Below, in pieces: positions 49,042 through 57,873 of a DNA stretch of 64,000 bases. Numbering within the stretch: position 1 is the first letter of the stretch; every line of letters begins with the position of its first letter. The DNA comes from Methanomethylovorans hollandica DSM 15978 (lineage in GTDB: Archaea; Halobacteriota; Methanosarcinia; Methanosarcinales; Methanosarcinaceae), in the NCBI RefSeq assembly GCF_000328665.1, contig NC_019977.1, forward strand, positions 1,240,001 through 1,304,000, in the 5' to 3' direction. The notes below the pieces were generated by a model. The model saw only the letters and a program-made list of their open reading frames with translations, was not told the origin of the DNA and did not search any database. The position numbers were made by a program, and so were the translations under genes.

Positions 49042-51690
49042 TTATTCCTGCCATGGAGGCAATTCCACATGCACTGTGGTCCCCATGCCCTCTTCGCTCT
49101 CTATCCAGATATTTCCCCCATGTGCTTCCACTATGGTCCTGGAGATGTATAATCCCAATCCTGTACCTCCATATCTTCTGCTCGTCGAAGAATCGACCTG
49201 GTAGAATCTCTGGAACAGATGAGGGATATGATCCGCAGGTATGCCTATACCTGTATCCTTAACCTCTATATGAACCCCATTGGGGATTTTTCTTGCAGCA
49301 ACAATGACCAGACCTCCCTCGGAAGTGAACTTAAGAGCATTATCAATGAGATTTGTCAGCACATCCGTCAGCTTATCCTTATCTGCTCTGACCGGCGGGA
49401 TATCTTCCATCTCTGTGCGAAGGATAATACCCTTGTTCTTTGCCTGAAGAAGCAGATCATTGATACAATTATTGATAATGTCCGCAAGTTGAAGCTTTTC
49501 GAAATAGTAACTCATTCTTCCGACCTGCGCTCTGCTAAGGTAAAGCAGCGAGTCCACAAGACGCCGCAGCCTGTCTGAATTGCGAATAACAGTATCCATA
49601 GCTTTTTTTTGCTGGTCATTAATATCACCAAGTGTCCCGTCAAGAATAAGCTGGCTGTATCCCCTGATAGACGTGAGGGGGGTCTTGAACTCGTGGCTTA
49701 CATTGGAAAGGAACTCATCCTTCATGCGATCCAGGGATTTGAGTTCCTCGTTGACCTTTGAAAGCTCCTCATTTGCCTTAGCCAGATCTTCAGCATATTT
49801 TTTAAGGCTGTCCTCTGCTCTCTTGCGCTGGACCTGACGCCACATGCCAGCCATGAGCAGTGTCAACTGACGTACATCAGCCTCATCATAATCTGTTTTC
49901 TTATTGCCGACTCCTGCTACTGCTACTATCCTGTTGCCATCAAAGACAGGAATGTTCATGTGCCTCGTTATTTTCACATGTTTTGGGGGATATCCTTTCT
50001 TCCATGGATTAGGCGCATCATAATCATTAGTGATAACGGGCTTACGCTGCCTGATAGCTTCACCCCATAGTCCGATAGATACCACCGGATAATCTATATT
50101 AAGATCTGCCAGGTTACATTCTTCCATGGCGCTCTTGGACCAGGAGCTTTTTGACCATGAATACATAGAAAACACTGTCTGCTCCTCGTTAAGGAATGCC
50201 AGATATCCCAGTTTGCTCTGGGTTAGCCTTACTGCCTCCTCCTGAGTGAAATCCGCTATTTCCTTCAGAGAAGCATCGTTCATCTGACCTAGCTCCAGCA
50301 GAGCCTGCAATCTGAACTCATCGAGCTTCAAAGCCTCTTCGGCTTTTTTCCTTTCAGTGATGTCCTCAAATATCCCAATACCTCCAAGAAGCTTGCCATC
50401 GGGAGATATATTGGGACTAAAATCAGCCTTTATAGAGGTTAACTTACTGCTTATAACTGATCTGTATTCCCCTTCATAGTGTCCCAGTTGCCTTGAAAGT
50501 ACTGCCTGCACAGCCTCAGCCATCTTTTCATCTTCTATGGAGGTGACCATGTTGAAACCTATGAGCTTATCCCTTGCAGTACCCACGATCTTCAGAAACA
50601 TGTCGTTACAGTGCGTGATAGTTCCCTTATCATCAAAGTGAAATATGCCAAGAGGAGAGTTCTCGAATATCAGATGATATTTCTCCTCAGCTGCAAGCAA
50701 AGCCTCTTCTGACCTTTTCCTTTCTGTGATATCTTCTACTGTTCCCACCATACCTTCATATTTGCCGGAGCTATCAAAAAGAGGGTAGAGTACACCACTC
50801 TGATACAGCAGGCCTTCCTCCGGGTTCAAGAATGGCAAAAGATCATAAGTTATAGGTTTTCTGGTATTCTTTGCTGTGTGGAACATGCTTAGGAAATTCT
50901 CCCCTGCATCGATAGCCATATCCTTTACGTAATCGAGCAAATCATTTCCGAATACCTGTTCTGCGGAAAGTCCGGAAATAGCTTCCATCCCCGGATTAAA
51001 GAAGATGACCCTGTCATTTTTATCTATAACCCACAAGCCTGTCCATATTCTGTCAAGTATTCTGCTATAAAGGCCAAGTTTTTCAGAACACTGGTCATCT
51101 GTCTGATCCTTATTCTGATGCTTATCTTGGTGTGTGCTTATGAATGACCACCTTCTTTGCTTTTTCAACATTACTTCATCATACAGTTCCAGTACATCCA
51201 GTATCTGGGAACTTGAAAGTGCATCCAATGGAAAAGCACGTATCAGGATAGCACCATTATCCTTGATTATCTGGTGCACATCTTTTTCATGAGATAAAAA
51301 AACTGGCCACTCGTCCTTAGTTATTGCTACAGGGCACGACATAATCCTAAGCCCTGTATATCCTGCATTTATTGCTTTCTCACTGGCTTGTTTCAGTTCC
51401 TCCGATCCCGGAAGATCAATTGGTTCTGAAGCAGATCCTGAGATATTGCATGGTATTAGCTGCAGTTGCCCTTTCATCATGAGGTCATATACATCCATGC
51501 CAGCCTCTGTAAAGGCATCAATGGATTCTTCTGCCAGCCTTGACGGCAGATAAATGACACAGCTTTTATTATGATCTATACCAACTTGCACATAGTTTGT
51601 CACTATGTCAATTAACTCAAAAGTAGCATCATAGAGCAGAGCTATATGGCCCCGGGGTTCCAGCCGCAGCATTATGTCTGTATGTACCAT
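49042..51690 (-). CDS. MEDS-PAS-PAS-GAF sensor histidine kinase
   Basis: 882 residues, soluble. Residues ~10-185 form a MEDS domain (methanogen/methylotroph, DcmR sensory; HIALLYDA, YLPSRLAEESIDAF), followed by PAS (205-325), PAS (335-450), GAF (465-620), a HisKA H-box with H666 (NVSHEFKTPLTSIRGYSQLIL) and HATPase with N (NLIDNA), G1 (DTGIGI) and G2 (GGTGLGLYIS) boxes. MEDS domains are thought to sense hydrocarbon or C1 compounds. The GAF with SAMEEC matches that of the kinase-like protein at 11178-13694. No response regulator gene is adjacent. Confidence 0.92.
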   Translation of the reverse strand: MVHTDIMLRLEPRGHIALLYDATFELIDIVTNYVQVGIDHNKSCVIYLPSRLAEESIDAFTEAGMDVYDLMMKGQLQLIPCNISGSASEPIDLPGSEELKQASEKAINAGYTGLRIMSCPVAITKDEWPVFLSHEKDVHQIIKDNGAILIRAFPLDALSSSQILDVLELYDEVMLKKQRRWSFISTHQDKHQNKDQTDDQCSEKLGLYSRILDRIWTGLWVIDKNDRVIFFNPGMEAISGLSAEQVFGNDLLDYVKDMAIDAGENFLSMFHTAKNTRKPITYDLLPFLNPEEGLLYQSGVLYPLFDSSGKYEGMVGTVEDITERKRSEEALLAAEEKYHLIFENSPLGIFHFDDKGTITHCNDMFLKIVGTARDKLIGFNMVTSIEDEKMAEAVQAVLSRQLGHYEGEYRSVISSKLTSIKADFSPNISPDGKLLGGIGIFEDITERKKAEEALKLDEFRLQALLELGQMNDASLKEIADFTQEEAVRLTQSKLGYLAFLNEEQTVFSMYSWSKSSWSKSAMEECNLADLNIDYPVVSIGLWGEAIRQRKPVITNDYDAPNPWKKGYPPKHVKITRHMNIPVFDGNRIVAVAGVGNKKTDYDEADVRQLTLLMAGMWRQVQRKRAEDSLKKYAEDLAKANEELSKVNEELKSLDRMKDEFLSNVSHEFKTPLTSIRGYSQLILDGTLGDINDQQKKAMDTVIRNSDRLRRLVDSLLYLSRAQVGRMSYYFEKLQLADIINNCINDLLLQAKNKGIILRTEMEDIPPVRADKDKLTDVLTNLIDNALKFTSEGGLVIVAARKIPNGVHIEVKDTGIGIPADHIPHLFQRFYQVDSSTSRRYGGTGLGLYISRTIVEAHGGNIWIESEEGMGTTVHVELPPWQE

Positions 51691-51761
51691 CTTCCTCTAC
51701 AATCCGTTCTCTTTATTAAATAATAAATATGTTGAATGTGATCGCTGATTCTGTGCATAGA

Positions 51762-52919
51762 TCAGCCAGCATAGTATATCCTGTATATCCGGCCCTCGTT
51801 ATCATCACTCACAAACAGAGAACCGTCATCACTGACTATTACATCAACAGGTCTGCCAATTACATTGTCTCCCTTAAGCCAGCCTGTAGCAAAATCATGA
51901 ACTGTCAGATCGTTCATGTTAATACGCACTACTTTATAACCTGTGGGTTCCTGCCTGTTCCATGAACCATGGAAACATACGAACATATTCCCGAAATATT
52001 CTGCAGGGAAAGAATTGCCATAATAGAAATTAAGTCCCAGAGGAGCCGAATGAGCCTGGAGGTCTATAAGGCTGGGCGTCGAATCCTCGCATGGGTTCCG
52101 GATGTATGTGTTCTTATCGAAATCAGTGTCGTGTATACTTTTGCCGTAGCATACAGGCCACCCATAATCTTTACCTTGTTCCACCAGATTTATCTCATCC
52201 GGCGGCAGATCATCACCCAGCCAATCCCTGCTATTCTCGGTAGCATATAACTTGCCTGTGACAGGATGAAAAGCCATGCCAACGGCATTTCTCATGCCTG
52301 AGGAGAACACTGTACAATTGTTACCGTTCAGATCACAGCGTGTTATGGCTGCTCTTCTTATGTCCGTTTCGTAGCATGCATTGCATGAAGAGCCCATGCT
52401 CATGTACAGACTGCCATTGTGAACTTTTACCGTTCTTGTAGCATGGCCGCCAGTGGGAATATTGTCTATCAGTACTTCAATGGTCTCCTTTTCCGCAATA
52501 AAGTTATTGTCAGCATCTTTTACTCTGATAAGCCTGTCCTCTTCAGCTATATAGAACCAGCCATCGGAATAGTCCAGGCCATGAGGGCGGTTCAAGCCAT
52601 CTATGAACACTTCCGCACTATCTGCCTTATGATCTTTGTTCAGATCAGGAAGTACTGCTATCAGACCTTTGTTTGGAATTGACACCATAAGCATGCCATC
52701 TTTAAGCAGCATCATGCGAGGACCAGGAGCAGGGCCCGGATAAGATATAAGACTATCACCGAGACCATCAGCAAAAACTTCTATTCTGAAACCGGGGGGC
52801 AGCTCGATATCAGCAGGATCATCATCGATCACAGAAGGCCGCACACCCAGCTGACTGTAACCAGCCCATAGTATAATAAGCGCAATAAGGCCAATAATTC
52901 CCAGATAGCTCCATTTCAT
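51762..52919 (-). CDS. PQQ/sorbosone dehydrogenase-like beta-propeller
   Basis: 385 residues from ATG at 52919 (AGGTG upstream). An N-terminal membrane anchor (about 5-24) is followed by a six-bladed propeller of the glucose/sorbosone dehydrogenase type: ELPPGFRIEVFADGL, SYPGPAPGPRMMLL, NRPHGLDYSDGWFYIAEE, GNMFVCFHGSWNRQEPTGYKVVRI. It would face outside the cell. PQQ synthesis is not expected in methanogens, so the cofactor and reaction are uncertain. Confidence 0.8.
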   Translation of the reverse strand: MKWSYLGIIGLIALIILWAGYSQLGVRPSVIDDDPADIELPPGFRIEVFADGLGDSLISYPGPAPGPRMMLLKDGMLMVSIPNKGLIAVLPDLNKDHKADSAEVFIDGLNRPHGLDYSDGWFYIAEEDRLIRVKDADNNFIAEKETIEVLIDNIPTGGHATRTVKVHNGSLYMSMGSSCNACYETDIRRAAITRCDLNGNNCTVFSSGMRNAVGMAFHPVTGKLYATENSRDWLGDDLPPDEINLVEQGKDYGWPVCYGKSIHDTDFDKNTYIRNPCEDSTPSLIDLQAHSAPLGLNFYYGNSFPAEYFGNMFVCFHGSWNRQEPTGYKVVRINMNDLTVHDFATGWLKGDNVIGRPVDVIVSDDGSLFVSDDNEGRIYRIYYAG

Positions 52920-53086
52920 ACATAGCACCTACTCTTACCAAAGTACTACTTGAACTCGATCTACAATGTATACAATATAATTGTCTCACAGAGATATTGG
53001 GTTGTGCAGATAATAAAAAGTTTGCCCAGGATGATGCTTGAGAAGATAGAGAACATATATTTACTAAAAAACATTATTCTGGTCAG

Positions 53087-54718
53087 ATGTTCAAGAAAGC
53101 ACGCAGATATTTTACAATTGTCCGTGTATTCATCAAATATAACCTGTTTTTCCTGCTTTACAAGGATATAAAAAGTAATTATATATCTAACAGTAAATGC
53201 ACCTGTAGCCTTGATATTGAAAATCGTGGAGGTGCAGCAAAGCTTCGTGATGCTTTTGAGGAGCTGGGACCAAGTTTCATAAAACTCGGCCAGATGCTTA
53301 GCAGGCGGCCAGATCTTGTTCCAAGGACATATGTAATTGAACTGCAAAAGCTGCAGGACAAAGTGAAGCCACTTGATTTCAACCGGATGAGACCTTCTTT
53401 TGAAACCGGGTGCGTATGCAATGCTCTTGGCAAGACGGGGGAACATACGGGTGTTAATTATGGAGTTCAGGACATACTTGAGGTATTTGAAGAATTTGAC
53501 ACTCAACCCATTGCAAGCGCCTCCATCGGACAGGTGTACAAAGGTGTATTGGACGGGAAGAAAATAGCTGTGAAAATATCCCGTCCCGGCCTCATTGACA
53601 TCATAAACCTTGACCTTGCCATCATCGATGACATGAAGCCCCTGATAGTAAAGATCGCTGGCCTCGGAAATAATTTTGATGTGGATGCGTTCCTGAGGGA
53701 ATTCAGGGAAGTGCTTACCAGTGAACTGGATTACAGGATAGAAGCCCGGAATATGATCCGGTTCTATGACAATTTCAAAGACGATGAGAATGTTTTGATC
53801 CCCGGGGTATATACCGATTACAGCCGGGAAAGTATCCTTGTAATGGATTTTGTAGAAGGTGTGCAGGTCAAGGACCTGGAAGATGTGGATCAGGCTACCA
53901 GGACGCACTATGCTAAGCTAATTGCTGCCAGTTATCTGAAACAGGTATATATCGATGGATTCTATCATGCCGATCCGCATGGCGGAAATATTCTCGTAAA
54001 GGACGGAAAAATAGCCTTCATCGATTTTGGTGCAGTGGGTAAGCTGGACAACGAGCTTAAGCGTGATATGCTTAACCTGTTCTACGGAGTATATGCCGAA
54101 AATGTGGAGATAGCTTCGGATGCGTTCCTGAAGATAGGGAAGCTGCGTAAAGAAGAAGTGGATATCGGCAGGTTCAGACGGGACATGGACGATCTGATAG
54201 CTGACCAGAAATATGGACTTGGAGAAAGGCAGAGCGATAATTATGCAAAGATCGCTCTGAAATATAACATGTCCCTGCCAAGTGAGTTCTCCACTCTGGA
54301 AAAAGCATTGCTGCTTATAGAATCTGTTTGTTTGGACCTTGATCCGAAATTTAATCTGCTGGACGGAGCAAAACCTGTTGTCTCCGAGGCCATAAGGAAT
54401 CGGTATGCTCCGAAAAAGGCTTTTGAAGCCATTCAGCTTGAAGGGGACAGATATCTGGAGATCTTCAGGAACTTCCCTGCAGGTGTCAATGATGTCATTG
54501 AGACCATCCGGGGATACAGATTCGAAAAACTCCAGGAAAGCACATACAAGATGAAAAGATACCGGCTGCTTGACAGATTGACCAGGAACCTGTTCCTGGC
54601 AGTGGTAGCTCTGGTTTCGACCTACCTGATAATACTGGGAGAAACTAACACAATGCTCCTGGGAACGATAGGATTTTTGGCATCCCTTTTCTTAAGCGTG
54701 CTTATGTTCCAGAAATGA
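53087..54718 (+). CDS. ABC1/AarF (UbiB) family atypical kinase
   Basis: 543 residues. Family motifs are LGPSFIKLGQMLSRRPDLVP (KxGQ), PIASASIGQVYKG, VAVKISRPG-like KIAVKISRPG and HADPHGGNILV, then FIDFGAVG. Two membrane helices lie at the extreme C-terminus (about 495-540). Bacterial members support ubiquinone synthesis as ATPases; in methanogens, methanophenazine or other prenyl lipids are possible. A large reverse-strand frame over its 5' end is only a shadow. Confidence 0.9.
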   Translation: MFKKARRYFTIVRVFIKYNLFFLLYKDIKSNYISNSKCTCSLDIENRGGAAKLRDAFEELGPSFIKLGQMLSRRPDLVPRTYVIELQKLQDKVKPLDFNRMRPSFETGCVCNALGKTGEHTGVNYGVQDILEVFEEFDTQPIASASIGQVYKGVLDGKKIAVKISRPGLIDIINLDLAIIDDMKPLIVKIAGLGNNFDVDAFLREFREVLTSELDYRIEARNMIRFYDNFKDDENVLIPGVYTDYSRESILVMDFVEGVQVKDLEDVDQATRTHYAKLIAASYLKQVYIDGFYHADPHGGNILVKDGKIAFIDFGAVGKLDNELKRDMLNLFYGVYAENVEIASDAFLKIGKLRKEEVDIGRFRRDMDDLIADQKYGLGERQSDNYAKIALKYNMSLPSEFSTLEKALLLIESVCLDLDPKFNLLDGAKPVVSEAIRNRYAPKKAFEAIQLEGDRYLEIFRNFPAGVNDVIETIRGYRFEKLQESTYKMKRYRLLDRLTRNLFLAVVALVSTYLIILGETNTMLLGTIGFLASLFLSVLMFQK

Positions 54719-55223
54719 TGAACAAAGAAAGTGGGGCTAAGTGATCTTACTCTCACTTTAAACATTCCAATTTATCATATAGCTGATATCTCTTACAAAA
54801 TTGTAAGGGATCACTCTTTTATTCGATGTGATCGGAAGTTTTAAAGAACAATCTTTCCAAACCCTGATATCCATCCAGACTCCAACTCTTTTACCATTGA
54901 TATGCTATAGTTTTTGAAATTTTATAAGATCAACTGCTTTTTCAGCTGTGGCACCTATAATAAAAAAAATAGCCTTCTATGCTTACGCAGCCTATATTTA
55001 ACAGGGGTTGAAAATAAATATAATCATATATTGTTATAATTGTCAAAAGGAGTGCTTTGGAGTTATCACCAGTCTTAAATTAATCTGCAGATGTCCCTAT
55101 TTTGCTTCAAGCTAAATAGAGTAAAGACCATTATTGATGGGAAAGCACAGGGTGAATATCATAAAGTTTCAAAACCTGCCATTGAACCTTATTGATCATA
55201 CCTTGTTTCAGGAGAAAAAGATC
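54719..55223. other. Intergenic region between the ABC1 kinase and deaminase genes
   Basis: No gene recognised. One hairpin follows the ABC1 kinase gene: CTTACAA (54792-54798) and TTGTAAG (54801-54807), nested within spaced arms AGTGATC (54740-54746) and GATCACT (54809-54815) and followed by CTTTTATT, possibly a terminator. A TATA-like motif for the deaminase gene is not clear. Confidence 0.35.
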
Positions 55224-55655
55224 ATGGACAGTTTTATGCAATGTGCCATTGAGGAGGCAAAGAAAGGACTTGCTGAGGGAGGTATTCCCATAGGGTCCGT
55301 ACTTGTAAGGAACGGGCAGATAGTTAGCCGGGGCCATAACATGAGGGTACAGGAAAACGATCCCTTGGCGCATGCTGAGATCGTCTGTATACGCAATTCA
55401 GGACGCCTTGGTAATTATAGTGATACTATCCTTTACTCAACACTGATGCCCTGTTATCTGTGTGCAGGTGCTGCTGTTCAGTTCGGTATAAAAAAAGTCA
55501 TAGTAGGAGAGTCCGAGAATTTCCCAGGGGGTCCTGAATTTATGAGGGAACACGGGATAGAGGTAACAGATCTAGGCATCTGCGAGTGCATAGAAATGAT
55601 GAAAAGATTCATCAAGGACAGACCGGACCTCTGGTATGAGGATATAGGAAAATGA
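55224..55655 (+). CDS. Fcy1-like cytosine/nucleoside deaminase
   Basis: 143 residues from ATG at 55224, preceded by CAGGAG; a longer frame from 55134 has no binding site. Zinc motifs are HAE (LAHAEIV) and PCYLC. The sequence resembles yeast cytosine deaminase Fcy1 more than TadA: RGHNMRVQEN, GRLGNYSDTILYSTLMPC, GIKKVIVGESENF and the ending FIKDRPDLWYEDIGK. It probably deaminates cytosine or a related base for salvage. Confidence 0.85.
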   Translation: MDSFMQCAIEEAKKGLAEGGIPIGSVLVRNGQIVSRGHNMRVQENDPLAHAEIVCIRNSGRLGNYSDTILYSTLMPCYLCAGAAVQFGIKKVIVGESENFPGGPEFMREHGIEVTDLGICECIEMMKRFIKDRPDLWYEDIGK

Positions 55656-55727
55656 ATATGTCACAACCTGTGTATATGTCTCGTGACTTTACATGCCTAA
55701 AAAATGAAAAATTTACTGCTTTTAAAT

Positions 55728-56534
55728 TTATTTCTCTATTTGTACAAGTTCCTCTGTTAGATCTTCACTGAGATCAGCATATAAGAAATCTGCAGTTGCT
55801 GGAAACTGGAGGTAGAAACCATCGGTAATATCTATTTCTATGTTCCCTGATCTGATCATATATTCCAGAACATGACCTCCTGTACTTCCATTACTGTTAA
55901 TGAAGTGAAGGTGATAGCCCGGAACGTTTACATTTCCAACATACTCCGAAAGCCAGAAACCCACTATTGTACCAGAGACATTTTCAAATTCAAATGTGGG
56001 CTGGTCCTTTGTAACTTCTGCAAGTCTGGGGTATGGTTTCTCCTGCGCAGGAACACTACGTGTCTTCATGTAACTGAAATCACCATCTATTCTTATGGCA
56101 TACATCAGGTTCCTGCTCGGCATTAAAGTTCCAATATATCTGTTAAGTTCCGTATTGTTCATTTCCCGGTCTGTAGTTCCAGATATATCGTTCTCGAATT
56201 TTGTCACAGTTGCAAACGGTGTTTTTACAGAGTCTTTTACCCTGTATGCCACACCATCAGCCTTCACCTGGTAGACAATACCATCCAGTAACACCATTTC
56301 CCCGTCAAGATCATTGAATGTCCCAAGGCCAAGATCACCATGTTGTTTTAATTCGGCTACTGTCAGATCTCCCTCATACATACCTGCCAGCAATGCATCG
56401 ATAGTTGATATCTGGTATATGACATCAGTACCATATTCTTTAATACCTGGTTCTTTTTCTGTGCCTATGCAGCCTGAAGAACAGACTGAGATAAGAAACA
56501 AAAAGCATATCATTTGAATTATTGATCTTCTCAT
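55728..56534 (-). CDS. Acetolactate decarboxylase, lipoprotein form
   Basis: About 268 residues from ATG at 56534. The N-terminus MRRSIIQMICFLFLISVCSSGC is a lipoprotein signal with Cys after SSG. The mature part is a complete acetolactate decarboxylase: YQISTIDALLAGMYEGDLTVAEL, HGDLGLGTFNDLDGEM, and zinc-ligand histidines in GYHLHF and GGHVL. The enzyme converts acetolactate to acetoin. Export of this normally cytoplasmic activity is odd; the same arrangement is known for some secreted bacterial AlsD/BudA. Longer starts at 56543 or 56603 are possible. Confidence 0.85.
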   Translation of the reverse strand: MRRSIIQMICFLFLISVCSSGCIGTEKEPGIKEYGTDVIYQISTIDALLAGMYEGDLTVAELKQHGDLGLGTFNDLDGEMVLLDGIVYQVKADGVAYRVKDSVKTPFATVTKFENDISGTTDREMNNTELNRYIGTLMPSRNLMYAIRIDGDFSYMKTRSVPAQEKPYPRLAEVTKDQPTFEFENVSGTIVGFWLSEYVGNVNVPGYHLHFINSNGSTGGHVLEYMIRSGNIEIDITDGFYLQFPATADFLYADLSEDLTEELVQIEK

Positions 56535-56828
56535 AGGGATCATTAATAAGTAGTATATCAATGGATATATCTTTGACCAGATTTTTTGTGGTCCAATTAA
56601 CATATCGGTTTTTTACAGAGCCGGAAAAAGGATAATATAACAAAAATATCTGGTTTTGCTGTTTGTTCTGCAAAAACTTATATACCTACATTGCATGTTA
56701 ATCTTTGCTTTTAGAGTGTAACTGTTTTGAGAAGATAAGGCTTTTAATGGTATTACTTTGTAACTGCTATTTTCCGTATGCTTCCAGCAAGTGCACCTTT
56801 TAGCTTATTTGAAAAGGAAGTGAAATAG

Positions 56829-57035
56829 TTGTTCAACACAAACGAATCAACTTCTCCAGTTGATGCTGGAAAGGAATATGAAGTAACCATAGAGGATATT
56901 GCAAAAGAAGGCGATGGAATTGCCAGAGTAAGCGGTTTCGTAATCTTCGTTCCGGGCACATCCGTGGGAGATGAAGTAACCATAAAGGTCACTAAGGTCA
57001 TGCGCAAGTTCGCATTTGGTGAAGTTGTAGAGTAA
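56829..57035 (+). CDS. TRAM domain protein
   Basis: 68 residues with a TTG start at 56829. The sequence YEVTIEDIAKEGDGIARVSGFVIFVPGTSVGDEVTIKVTKV is a stand-alone TRAM domain, an abundant small RNA-binding fold that acts as an RNA chaperone in methanogens. No ATG is available in frame nearby, and the TTG start gives the full family length. Confidence 0.9.
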   Translation: MFNTNESTSPVDAGKEYEVTIEDIAKEGDGIARVSGFVIFVPGTSVGDEVTIKVTKVMRKFAFGEVVE

Positions 57036-57132
57036 TCTGACCCAGATGTTAAGGAAGATCAATTCTTTTGATTTTCCTTATATTTTTCTTTTTTTAAATA
57101 TCCAAAAAAAGCATATTGAAGGTGGCTTCGGA

Positions 57133-57471
57133 TTATTTAAGGTAGCCCTTACGTGAAAGCCAGTCTACCTGCGGTCTGGTATATCTCCAGATTACATCGG
57201 CTTTTGAATCCTGTACTTCCCAGGGGGTAGCAATGACCAGATCGCCTTCTCTTACCCACATACTTTTTTTCTTGGATCCGGGAATCCTGCCCATACGTAT
57301 AATACCATCCATGCACTGTAATCTCACGCGATTAGCACCAAGCAGACTGGATACCGTAGCAAATACTTCATTATCTCTTTGGCGAGGGGTACGGACTTTT
57401 GTTACCTGTTCAGGGACGGTACTTTTATTTTGTGCATTCTTCTTGCGATTATTGCTTCTATAATTTGCCAA
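57133..57471 (-). CDS. eif1A: Translation initiation factor aIF-1A
   Basis: 112 residues. A basic N-terminus and OB fold with [42 protein letters not shown], followed by [22 protein letters not shown], are diagnostic. It helps mRNA and initiator tRNA placement on the small subunit. Confidence 0.95.
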   Translation of the reverse strand: MANYRSNNRKKNAQNKSTVPEQVTKVRTPRQRDNEVFATVSSLLGANRVRLQCMDGIIRMGRIPGSKKKSMWVREGDLVIATPWEVQDSKADVIWRYTRPQVDWLSRKGYLK

Positions 57472-57873
57472 ACTGATTCCTCCATTTTATATTTTCATAT
57501 AGGGTAACAGATGCGCTTTATAATGTAAGAAGTTCCACAGGATTTTCAGAGATGCCACACACATCACCTATGATCACTTCTGAGATTAAGCGCCTTCAGA
57601 ACAAAACTATAAATTTCATTCAGAAAAAGACAATCTTCAATGATAATTATACAACTTTACTCTGATAATATATACATTAACATAACTGTCCTAAACTATA
57701 TAACTTGAACGCATAAGGGGACTGGCAACAGTTAAATAAACCCTCTTGCTTATGCGGCAGGAAGAACTACCATAAATTAAATTAAACCCGGTGTTTCAAG
57801 ACACAGTACTGATGATCAGGTGCAGGTCAAGAACATGAACATAGATATGAATATCAGCTAAGGAGAGATCATC
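57472..57873. other. Divergent intergenic region upstream of larA
   Basis: No ORF is credible. A TATA-like CTATATAA lies at about 57697-57704 for larA. Downstream of it is the inverted repeat at 57710-57756. I looked for C/D box RNA patterns and found nothing convincing. Confidence 0.4.
57710..57756. promoter_or_regulatory. Inverted repeat in the larA promoter or leader
   Basis: CGCATAAG (57710-57717) and CTTATGCG (57749-57756) are perfect 8-bp inverted arms with a 31-nt spacer that adds GGG/CCC complementarity. They lie just after the TATA box, so they span the expected transcription start. They could be an operator or a leader hairpin. Confidence 0.4.

Noticed and set aside
52961-53908. 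315-residue minus-strand ORF
   Set aside because: It overlaps the ABC1 kinase gene, which has full family motifs; the reverse frame has none.
18727-55103. Shared TGTCCCTATTTTGCT near 18727 and 55089 as IS ends
   Set aside because: A 15-base match is expected about once or twice by chance in a window of this size, and no longer similarity surrounds it.
57480-57860. C/D box small RNA
   Set aside because: Some TGATGA-like and CTGA words occur, but no ordered C-D'-C'-D set with a terminal stem could be seen.
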